Made by a program: the position numbers and the translations under genes
Shown: in pieces, positions 37,274-45,946 of the stretch
Layout of the letters: every line of letters begins with the position of its first letter
Numbering within the stretch: the first letter of the stretch is position 1
The notes under the pieces: model-generated
Database searches by the model: none
What the model was told of the DNA's origin: nothing
What the model saw: the letters and a program-made list of their open reading frames with translations, nothing else
Source: Lophium mytilinum
Taxonomy: Eukaryota; Ascomycota; Dothideomycetes; Mytilinidiales; Mytilinidiaceae
Assembly: GCA_010093605.1 (NCBI GenBank)
Contig: MU004197.1
Location: 248,001 to 312,000 of the forward strand
Direction: 5' to 3'
Length of the DNA: 64,000 nt

Positions 37274-37782
37274 GTATTTAAACCCCCTCACTTCTGGTTT
37301 TGGGTTTCCTCTCTTCCACAACTACCTTCTTCCCTCCCTCCCTCCCTCCCTCCCTCCTCCCTCCTTCAATTCCAACGGTAGGTGGTCAGCCCTTTGGCTC
37401 GGGCAATCCACTCCCCCAAGCTGTCGTCCCCGGGCAGCTGTGGCCAAGGGGTCACCTAGGAAGACCTACTCGCTCCTTCGCCGGCCCCGGGTGTTGGAGG
37501 TTAGGAGCACCCCTTCGTATTCAAGAGCCATGGCGGCAGAGTGGCAGAAACAGGTGGAGGACCTGCTAACACAGGCTTGTTTCTCTCTTTCTTTTTCCCT
37601 AGGAGAGTGGTGGCTGTTGCTTTTGAGGGCAGCAGCTCCGCTGGGGCAGTCAACTGACTGACCACTCTCCCCCCTTGCAACAATAGTCCTGCCCAAAAGC
37701 GTAATTTGTTTGACTCGACAACATCTGGACCAACCCGGGGGCATTGGTCTTCCAGCCTTGTGCTGGAGGCTGAAGTCTTCTT
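37274..37782 (+). repeat. TATA-headed repeat unit D
   Basis: Starts at TATTTAAACCCCC (37274) and ends with GGTCTTCCAGCCTTGTGCTG then GAGGCTGAAGTCTTC at about 37782. It matches unit C, in inverted orientation, through most of its length. It contains a (TCCC)n tract at about 37331-37357. Upstream are two CACGTG boxes (about 37182 and 37212), AGTCACGGG (also upstream of C) and GCCAAGGCGC (also upstream of E). An internal stretch begins GTAGGTGG and ends CTTTTTCCCTAG, so it could act as an intron. A 130-codon frame exists but is not preserved in C. Confidence 0.7.
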
Positions 37783-40124
37783 GAGATTCTTTTCCTACCG
37801 TGGGCATTAGGGACAATGAAGATAAGGGCGTTGGAGCTGCAATACTGGTGCTGCTAGCTGAAGATACGTGTCCTTTTCTTCATAATCTTTGGTGATGATT
37901 AGCACCGATTGATCATGTTCTGCAACGAATATGTAGATAAGTAATAGCAGCAGAGTTTACCAATTAATAATGACCGCCTCCATCTATCTTGGGCCATGGT
38001 CTTGTCTTTACCTCACCACGCGATATCAAAAGTATCCCATAAGATAATTCAGTGTTGCCCTACTCTAGGATCGCGTCGAACTCTGAACCTCCCCACCGCG
38101 GCCCATCCCCACCGCGCTTTTCGCAATTACAGCACGATCAGCACAACAAAGACAGGCTTCACCATACAAACGCGTAAGGAAACGCGCTTGACGCGTTACA
38201 TAGTAAGCCAAGCTACTCCTTACTAGACGATAGCCATAATTTCCGTCGCCGTGAAACTGTTCGCCCAGGCTGACATGCTGCCGCAGCCGTACCTTTCCAG
38301 AACCCGCACAAGCGTGCGAACAACCTTCGCGAGCCTCAAGCTAGTAGTACTCGCTTCTGCCATCCAATCCTAGCCTACCAAATCCTGACTCCCCAACGCC
38401 GTGCCGCGCCGCCATAACACCAGGTCACTTCTATACTTGGGGAAGGAGGATTAGGGAGGGGGAGGAGGTATGCTAGTTCAAGGAGGAGTGCTCTATGGCG
38501 CAGGGCTAGGCCTTTTCCACCGTCATGCTTAAGAGGCAGGCTTAGGGACTCCATGGCGAGATTTCCAAACACCGCACCGAAGAATGTGGCATCTTCTTTT
38601 GCGGCTTTGAGCTCCAATCTCAGAGTCTAGCGATATAACACACGTGGTTCAAGCGTGCCGAGGGCGAGGGCGAAGCCCTGCGCGCCGTTGCTAGGCGTTG
38701 TCGAAATAAGGCGTGTTTGAAGTCCTCGATTGCGAATAAATACTAGGACGCAAGGAGTGGTTGAACTTCTGACTCCACTGGCTTCGGTAGCATGCACTGG
38801 GAAAAGAAACATCAGATACATCTTTAGGGTAGGCATACCCCCCGTTCTGTGCGCTTCTCTAAGTCGACGACCTATAGCAACACCATATTGCTGGCGTGCA
38901 TGAAAATATTGTCCTGCCTTGAACTGATGTGCAATAAGAGAAAGGCGTGTGGCGCACTTGGGGGCAGACAGGGTACTTCAATAACAAATTGGGAGCGAGC
39001 GGAAACTTTCAAGTCATTCGTATTGTGCTGAAGAAGAATCGGAGGTCTCATGTACGGAAAATCGGTCCTGAGGGATAGGGCAGGGAGATAGGAGAGTATA
39101 GGAGAGTGTGACGACGGCGGCGAAGAGAGGACATAGGTAGAATCGCTGGTCATCGTAAAGTTTAGTATTCTTTATCTGACTCTTATTCATCTGCCCTATC
39201 TTCTTCAGCCCTGAAGCTCACAGCCGGTCTTCAGCGTCGTCTCCGCCAGCAGCAACACAACTCCCAGCGCGATAGCGCCTCTACGAAATGAACGCTGCCT
39301 CAAAATTCACCCCAGTAGGCGCGGCAGGGAGAGCAGATTATGAGAGGCATACGGCGCGCCCCCTCCAACGAAAAGCTCCACGGACGGCTCGATGAGGAAG
39401 TGGTTGATATATCCAGATCTTCGGGTTGTAGAGATGGAGGTGGCCGACGACGACGCGGAGCGCTCGAAACGTAGATTGTAAGGTTACTAGAGAGGGTGAC
39501 ATCTAGGAAGCCACCGTTAGCTAATGTCATGAAGGGCCTCTTTTTTATCTTCCTACTCTTACTCGCGCCCCTTCATCGGTTTTTGGAACCCGCCTTGGGA
39601 TTGTTGTCCAGCCAGCGTACCCAACAGCCCAAAACCTCAACATCATGATATTGTTGTGGGCCAGCGCGCGAAGCGTCTGCGGCAGCAGGCTCGTCGGTCA
39701 TCGTCGTCGAGAGAAGGCGTCGAGAAACGCGGCACGGTGAATATGCCAGCAAGGGATTGAAAGCCGGCTCCGCTAGAGCAGATTTGTAGAAAAGGTGTCG
39801 AAGATCGATTCGCTAGGCTCGTATGGGAGGTAGGTTGCCGTATAGGGCATGGCTTCGACGTGGAGGTGGCCGTGGATGGAGATCTAGACCAAGGAAACCT
39901 GTGGCGGGGCTTGAGGAGGAGATGTTGGAGTGTATATCTATCGCTATACCGTAGAGACGATGGCGGAGCGGCTGTCAACAGCTTAGATAGTCGGGGTTGA
40001 TTGTGCTTGTTATGACTAGCTCTGCTAGAGAGCAGAGATTTTCACGGCAACATCATCAACGAGAACACGCACGCATGAGCGATAGGCCAAGGGCTGGCAG
40101 ATGGTAAACCGAGTTGCTTGCATT
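37783..40124. other. Intergenic region without a convincing gene
   Basis: About 2.3 kb. Frames of 60-110 codons occur on both strands (for example 39643-39978 minus), with Arg/Ser/Pro-rich translations typical of non-coding GC-rich DNA. No domain, splice-supported model or repeat was identified. Confidence 0.45.
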
Positions 40125-40572
40125 CTTCTTCAAGGTCCCACACAAGGCGAGAGACTCAATGAAAAATTGTGGTGCAAGCACCTGCCCGGGCCCCTCCATC
40201 GCCCTGGGCTCGTGATGGCCATACCACGCGACCGTGCCACCTCCGAAGAGAAAATAGGGAAGAAGCTACGAGGAAAAGAGCGCACCCGCAGGCACGAGAA
40301 GACCCGGGCCCCTCCACCGCCACTGGGTTCGTGATGGCCATGCCAGGCGACTGCGCCACCTCCGAGGGGAGAAAAGAGAGGAGAAACTACGAAGAAAAAG
40401 AGCGCACCCGAAGGCACGAGAATGTCCGGGCCCCTCCACCGCCACTGGACTCGTGATGGCCATACCACGCGACTGTGCCACCTCCGACGAGAAGAAAAGA
40501 ATCGCACCCGAAGGTGTGAGAGAAGGTTGTAGGAAGGAAGCCTGGAGCTGGGGCGGAGAAGTTTAAATAGTC
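40125..40572 (-). repeat. TATA-headed repeat unit E with about 120-bp internal tandem repeats
   Basis: On the minus strand it starts at CTATTTAAACTTC (about 40572) and ends near 40125 with CATTGAGTCTCTCGCCTTGT then GTGGGACCTTGAAG, a diverged form of the end of units A-D. Inside are three copies of an approximately 120-bp unit: CGTGATGGCCAT recurs at 40211, 40330 and 40452, flanked by GGGCCCCTCCA and GCGCACCCG. CCACGTGG lies about 80 bp upstream of the TATA (near 40655). Several frames are open on both strands only because of the repeat structure. Confidence 0.6.
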
Positions 40573-41261
40573 GGGCAAAAGTATCTAACGCTAGCGCCTT
40601 GGCAACCTTCTCTCGAAGATGCAGTCAACAGTGACGTAGACGCGCCCAAAAACCCACGTGGATGGTGGATTTCTATGCTGTGGGACCACTTCACTAATAA
40701 GACCTCTTGGCTCCAGGCGTTCCCTGTCTTATTATGCACGTGCATGGGTCTTAAGCTGGAATTGTAAGCAACATGTTCAAATTATAAGCATATTCAGGAG
40801 TTGATCAAGCAACCGCAGAGCACATATGCCCCGACAAACATAATCAGCGCGCCTTGTTCATCTCTTGCAGGTAGAAGTGAGTAGAAAAGTGGCCTGGGCA
40901 CGTTCTCCGTTGATGTTAGGGCAATAATAACTATAATGCTGCCCTGAACGTCGTCAAATCCGAAAGTAGTATCTGAAATACATCAGCCCAGAGCAGAAAT
41001 GAGATGTGCTCACGCCGTGGTGACATCACTGGCACTCCTTCATCGTACAGTCATCTCGTAAAGCGTTGATGTATTAAAGATTAACTCTGCAAAACCCATC
41101 GTATATTGCCAAAGCTACATCAACTGAAGGTATGCCTCGTCAACTCCCGAGCGTTTGACAGAGTCGACCTCAGTCAAATAATACCTCTTTCTGCTAACGT
41201 CTAAGACTTTGAATAGCACACTCAACAGATCTCCGAGCATTGATCTAGCCTCATTTGCCTG
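40573..41261. other. Intergenic region
   Basis: AT-rich stretch without a convincing gene or repeat, apart from the CACGTG box that belongs to the upstream side of unit E. Confidence 0.4.
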
Positions 41262-41567
41262 CTAGGTATTGATGCCCCAGGCTTCCACTTGTTTCTCGAT
41301 AGACTTGCAGTTTCTCGTTGCCTCATGGAAGACCCCAGCCTTCGCCGCCTTCGCCGCCCACTTCGCCCATTCAATGCGCTGATCAACTTCGAGGTATCCT
41401 CCTCGACGAAGGTCTTTACGTCCACGGTCTTCGAGATACGAGACGAGTCTTGCAGAAACTCTAGCCATAGCCCGTATCGCCTCTCCCCATTCCTCAGCCT
41501 CCTCCTGCTCAAGATCCACAATCTTCTGAAGGCGCGAGAAAATGTCCTCTGTTGGATGAAAAAGCAC
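41262..41567 (-). CDS. Possible exon of a hypothetical charged protein
   Basis: An open minus-strand stretch encodes an Ala/Glu/Arg-rich helical sequence (EEAEEWGEAIRAMARVSARL, IEWAKWAAKAAKAG) ending at a stop near 41262. There is no ATG at the head. Immediately upstream (about 41580) is a good 3' splice site (CCTTAATCTTAG), so it is more likely a terminal exon than a gene. I could not find a matching donor. No known domain. Confidence 0.3.
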   Translation of the reverse strand: MLFHPTEDIFSRLQKIVDLEQEEAEEWGEAIRAMARVSARLVSYLEDRGRKDLRRGGYLEVDQRIEWAKWAAKAAKAGVFHEATRNCKSIEKQVEAWGINT

Positions 41568-41661
41568 GCCCCGCCTAAGATTAAGGGGACCGGAAAATAA
41601 GCGGCGTTATATACTCCAACATCCTCTCGGAGGTGCATTGCCACCGATGGGGCCTGGCGGA

Positions 41662-41916
41662 TCAGGAATGCTGCGCGCGATCGATTGCAGTGTCGGCGAC
41701 AGAGTGTCCACTCAGAGGAAGACTCCTCCTCAGAGAGAGGCTCTCCGTCGGGAGAACGACTGATGGTTCCGCTGAGTTGCTATGGGTGTGTACTCCACTA
41801 GGCCTTGTTGACTTTTCCTCGTCATCACTTCCTTCAGGGATCTGTATCGACTGTGGAGCTTCGGCCATGGAAATATCCCCCGACTCTTCGTGGATGGTGG
41901 GGTGCGTGGTATTCAT
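41662..41916 (-). CDS. Hypothetical disordered protein, 84 aa
   Basis: ATG at 41916, stop at 41662. Ser/Glu/Asp-rich (SDDEEKSTRPSG) and likely disordered. It could be an exon that joins the open frame at 41262-41567, but no clear donor was found. No domain recognised. Confidence 0.25.
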   Translation of the reverse strand: MNTTHPTIHEESGDISMAEAPQSIQIPEGSDDEEKSTRPSGVHTHSNSAEPSVVLPTESLSLRRSLPLSGHSVADTAIDRAQHS

Positions 41917-41982
41917 GTTCAGCTAGGACATGTCTAGCATTTCCATAGACCCATCCTACATCGCATCGATAGGTGGAGTTTG

Positions 41983-42324
41983 CTAGTTATCTGATGTGTG
42001 GGAGACGGTCGTTCCGGATGAGCTAGTGTGCTCAGTCTCTGATTTTGACTTGGACTCATCCCGGGCTTCCATGTCAGCTAGGCCGTTGTTGCTCAGGCTA
42101 GATGTGTCGTCGTCAACATCGGAGTGGAAAGTAGCATTAGCCGGGGCTGCCGTTGGTGTGGCGTTCTGGCTGGAGCTCCGTGTGATTGGCATGATGCGGC
42201 CCTTGAGTATCTGCCGTCTGACAAGACCGTAATGTAACGCAAACTCTGAAACAGGCTTTGGTGGGTAGTGCCTCTTTGTGTGATCTGGTGGTAGTTTGTA
42301 CAGAGAACCGTGAGAAGAGGCCAT
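41983..42324 (-). CDS. Hypothetical disordered protein, 113 aa
   Basis: ATG at 42324 with a TATAAATG sequence about 16 bp upstream. The N-terminal part is basic (LPPDHTKRHYPPKPVSEF, LVRRQILKGRIMPITRSSSQ) and the C-terminal half is Ser/Thr/Asp/Glu-rich and probably disordered. No domain recognised. It is one of a row of same-strand small ORFs at 41.2-43.3 kb that may form one interrupted gene. Confidence 0.3.
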   Translation of the reverse strand: MASSHGSLYKLPPDHTKRHYPPKPVSEFALHYGLVRRQILKGRIMPITRSSSQNATPTAAPANATFHSDVDDDTSSLSNNGLADMEARDESKSKSETEHTSSSGTTVSHTSDN

Positions 42325-42701
42325 TAAGTGGCATTTATACTAGCTTCGCTAGATCTTGCCGGCAATCTACAAGCTTCTTTCAGAAGGGATCGACATTACG
42401 GGAAACAACTACGGTTTGCTGGAAAATGTTCACAGGGCAACATACTGAGGAATATGCGGCGAGATGCCTGTTTGGCCAATCATCAAGAAAGACAGAAGCA
42501 TTTTGAGACTGCTAGGGAATCACTGTGATGGATCTAGGCACCGCTTCCGGTACTTTCCGAGGTAGCCGCGCTAGTTTATCAGTCATCTAGAATGATGCAG
42601 TTGGAATCCAGCAGACTTTTTGAAGACACCATAAGCAGCGATGAAAGCGTGTATACAAATCAATTACAATACATTCTAGAACGAAGGAGCTTGGAAGAGA
42701 C

Positions 42702-43286
42702 TCAGGACTCGCCAGGCTTAGATGATCCTTTCTTCTTCCACCACGCAGATCGAAGCCACTTCGGTTTGCTGGATTTGGTCTTTGTGTCCTCCGCAGCCAG
42801 AGTGCTCTGTTCAGGCTCGCCTCCAACCTGTGGGAATGGAGTTGGGGGTCTGACATTCGAAGAACTGACACGCGGAGAATCGATAATTGTGGAAAGCGGC
42901 CTCGGTACTGGTGCGTCTGTGTCCTCTAAACTTGGCGTGCTGCTTCCACTGTGCCGCTTCTTCTTTCCGCCTCTACTTCCTCTCCTATGTTTCTTGCGTC
43001 CCTCGCCGGAATGAGTGCTCGACCCAGTTGACCCACCCACTACTTGTGGAGCTTCCGTCTGGGTGCCTTTGTTGAACCGATTGCTCGCTCCCGTTGTCTC
43101 GCTGACTACCAGTGGAGTCCCCGTCTGCGTCCTCCCTCTAAAGTGAGTGCTCGCTCCGATTGTCTCGCTCAGTGGACCTTCTGTCTGAGTTCCCGCATTT
43201 GCCTTCGTTGGGAGAGGGACGCCGCCGTTGCGGTCCGAATCGCTGGAGGAATCGCCATTCGTATCCTTGTGCTCCATTTGATCCAT
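42702..43286 (-). CDS. Hypothetical disordered protein with GTQTE-type repeats, 194 aa
   Basis: ATG at 43286, stop at 42702. After an acidic Ser-rich start, three imperfect repeats of about 22 residues appear: AGTQTEGPLSETIGASTHF, GRTQTGTPLVVSETTGASNR and KGTQTEAPQVVGGSTGSSTH. A basic tract follows (GRKKHRRGSRGGKKKRHSGS) and resembles a nuclear localisation signal, then a Pro/Ser-rich tail. Repeat conservation at protein level supports coding. No known family; intrinsically disordered. Confidence 0.45.
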   Translation of the reverse strand: MDQMEHKDTNGDSSSDSDRNGGVPLPTKANAGTQTEGPLSETIGASTHFRGRTQTGTPLVVSETTGASNRFNKGTQTEAPQVVGGSTGSSTHSGEGRKKHRRGSRGGKKKRHSGSSTPSLEDTDAPVPRPLSTIIDSPRVSSSNVRPPTPFPQVGGEPEQSTLAAEDTKTKSSKPKWLRSAWWKKKGSSKPGES

Positions 43287-43876
43287 TTGCAGTTTGGCAG
43301 CTGCAAGTGACGACCCGAAGAATGTGGAAGTGGTGCAGATATGCGTAGAAAGCGACTATTGGATTAGCTTTGGTAGGCCTCAATCTCAGGGGGGGACGCA
43401 TTACCCTTCTCTCAGATTGAGAGTAGCGCTCAATAGTCGTTGATTGTGGTAGCGATAGTCGAGTGAAGCGTAGTAAGATTTTGTTATGGCGTGTTAACGA
43501 ATACACCGATGATGTTGTTGTGAGGAAGGAGGACGAGCTGCGAGGAGATCATGATAAGGTGGAAGAATACTTGGGGAAGCAGCGCCCGAATCTCGAGCAG
43601 GAGCTGCGCAAGCCCTGCAGCTTCCAAGGCAACGCATTCTCTTCATTCTTCTAGATTTCAGGGCATATGACAGGATTGAATTATTGTTGTTGCGATTTGC
43701 TTGTTGTGCACACGCCACTCATCTGTGATGAAGCAGTGTTGCGAGGTAGTGAGAGGAGAGTGTTGACGATAGACCAGGTTGGCGGCTCTCCATGAGATTA
43801 CGGATTACGAGAAGGTATGTCGGTATGTTGACGGCCCGAAGGTGTAAGTGCTATATGCCAAGAGCTACTTATGTGT
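43287..43876. other. Intergenic region
   Basis: About 590 nt without a convincing gene. Short overlapping frames on both strands only. Confidence 0.4.
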
Positions 43877-43935
43877 ACTGCTTTACACCGCCGCCTGAGG
43901 TCGCCCAGCGAGCTTACTAGTAGTCATCCAAAATG
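43877..43935 (+). repeat. Single degenerate copy of the cluster I/II core
   Basis: TTTACACCGCCGCCTGAGGT followed by CGCCCAGCGAGC and AGTAGTCATCCA resembles the head of the repeat units behind the giant genes. Only one short unit is seen here. Confidence 0.4.
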
Positions 43936-44008
43936 CTAAGCCTAGATCAGCCACCATACTTCGATAATCGCTCGAGGCATCACAAACATTGGCAAGACGG
44001 CGTAGATA

Positions 44009-44362
44009 GCAAATCAAGTAGAAAGCTGGGGAAAAGGTTGGCAAGTAATTCAACGACTGAGAAATCGACGTTCCATCTCAAAATCTCCCGTAAGAGTTCT
44101 CCGACCGAACACTCATTTCAAGATCCCTCAAGAATTCAAGCGATCAATCGAGGGCCTCTTCAGCGACTTGAAATCATTCCTCTGCAATACCGGGCCGATC
44201 CCGACTTCGAGCCGAGAACTCACCGTTGCAGTCGACAAGGTACGCTGTCACATGCGTCTGATATCTCTTCTCTACAGCTTGACAGATGCCAAGCTTCCCT
44301 CTGTCACCGACATCGCAACCTTATTCGCCTACGCCGAGACTAGCCGGATCGGGTGTGCTTAA
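44009..44362 (+). other. Possible coding exon of unknown gene
   Basis: An open frame ending TAA at 44362 reads like a genuine protein: FKIPQEFKRSIEGLFSDLKS, then RELTVAVDKVRCHMRLISLL and SLTDAKLPSVTDIATLFAYA. There is no ATG at its head and it opens just after GGCGTAG, a possible 3' splice site. It may be an upstream exon of the gene at 44633 or a relic. Function unknown. Confidence 0.3.
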
Positions 44363-44632
44363 GCGAGCGACTCGGCTACCTATCAATCAACTCCCGTCTT
44401 TCTTCAACCACTCAACGTTCATCAGCGCGCGTGGTCACAACATCAGGTTTCTCATCGCCTACAACTTCAGATCCTGAGCCCGCAACCCCAGCAACATTCA
44501 TCATGGTATCGTCGGATCTTGACTCCCTACGCGTGCTTTATTCACCACCTACTGACGCCACAGCCAACGGACGTCCCCAAAACTCCGCCGCAGAGAGATA
44601 GCCGCGGTAGTATCCAGTCAACGCCTCCGCGC

Positions 44633-45661
44633 ATGAGAGGTGCTATGACGCTTGGGACTGCTGTGCCCGTGACAGATACAGAAGATCGCTCGTCCAGTGG
44701 CCACCAGACGCAGGCTATCGGCAATAGAACGACCTTGACCAGATACATCAACAACCGGACGCTGCCGTTTGATGGTAAGATATCTCCTCTGCGTCATTTT
44801 CCAACCACACACCTGTAGTCAGTCGCTCACAGACTACCTGCAGGCTTTTCACGCAGGTCTAGAATGCGCAATCCCACACTCGTCGTCACCGAAGCTCAGC
44901 CTGACCCGACCATCCTCGCCGACTCCCCCCCGACCCACCTCCGCCACCATTCTGAGACCCTACGCGTCCTCGAATCACGCGACCTGCCCTCTTTTGAGCC
45001 CATTCCCGACACCCGCCCTCCTACATATACCGCCAATGATGAACATTCGACCCTCCACGTCACCACTGGCCGCACCCCGCGCGAAGCCGCTGTCCACAAT
45101 CCCCACGACCTGCCACGCCAGCTACCCAGGCTGGATCAAGAACTCGTTTATCCTACAATCATGCCGATCACGCTCACGCACCTCCGCGTCGCCTCGATCG
45201 CATGCTTCAAACCGCGCATCCCTGCGCACGAAATTGCCGTCCTCAATCGCTATGCGAGGGACCTCTGCCCGTGGGGAGAGTCGCACGCACTGTTGCGCGA
45301 CATCATACTCAAGTTAGACGCTGCGGTCGGACGCCTGCGGCTGGCTCCCGCGGTCGTTCGCGCCGAGCAAATCCTACCTAACGCGATGGCTATTTGGGAA
45401 GCGGGGTTTCAGGAAGAGAAGACTGAGCGCGTGAAGCAGCATCAGGACCCTTGCAAAATTGCTGTGGCGACTGGGTGGTTTGAGTGGATTCAACATGCCG
45501 TAAAAGAAGGCTACATTCATGTAGATCCAGAGCATGCAGGTCAGGCTGGGGGCATGGGGGGTGAGGGAGCGTGCCGATGTGAAGGTTCCCTCTTTAAGGA
45601 GGGCTGGGCATGCTGGGATGTGGAGAGTTCTTGGGGCGGTAATTTCTGGGCGGTTAGGTAG
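44633..45661 (+). CDS. Hypothetical protein, two exons, 319 aa
   Basis: Exon 1 is 44633-44774 (MRGAMTLGTAVPVTDTEDRS to YINNRTLPFDG) and exon 2 is 44844-45661. The 69-nt intron runs GTAAGA..CTGCAG, phase 1, and restores the frame as DGFSRRSRMRNPTLV. The first 140 residues are Pro/Thr/His-rich and probably disordered. The C-terminal half is a more structured Ala/Leu-rich region (HEIAVLNRYARDLCPWGESH, AVGRLRLAPAVVRAEQILPN). The frame is open upstream of 44633 to 44363 but has no earlier ATG, so a missing 5' exon is possible. No family recognised. Confidence 0.55.
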
Positions 45662-45946
45662 TTGAGGTGTCTAATGGAAGGTTAGAGGGCATAGAAATTC
45701 CGGCGGAAATTGAATATCATCTGGCAGATGATGTTTTCTGCTTTTCTTTCTGAACTGATTTTGGGTGATTCTGATGTTGGTGTAATGAGTCCGGGAGTGT
45801 CCTCGTGATTATTTCATGGTGGCAATATCGACCTCAGATGGAGTTGAATTTAACTCCGTGCCTTCTTCAGCTGGAGCTAACACATGTCTTTGTAATACTT
45901 TGATGGTGGTCTCGATTTCAGGCTATCTGCTAACCGCGGTTGCCAT
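45662..45946. other. 3' flank of hypothetical gene
   Basis: About 285 nt, T-rich, likely the 3' UTR. No gene seen. Confidence 0.35.

Noticed and set aside
37269-37661. Protein-coding reading of unit D
   Set aside because: The matching frame in unit C diverges at both ends and does not share the start or stop; only a short stretch around YSRAMAA is shared.
39643-39978. 111-codon minus-strand frame
   Set aside because: Biased composition, no domain, no matching splice signals; probably a chance frame in GC-rich DNA.
40130-40507. Overlapping long frames on both strands
   Set aside because: They exist in several frames at once only because a unit of about 120 bp is repeated three times; translations are Arg/Pro/Ser-rich with no domain.
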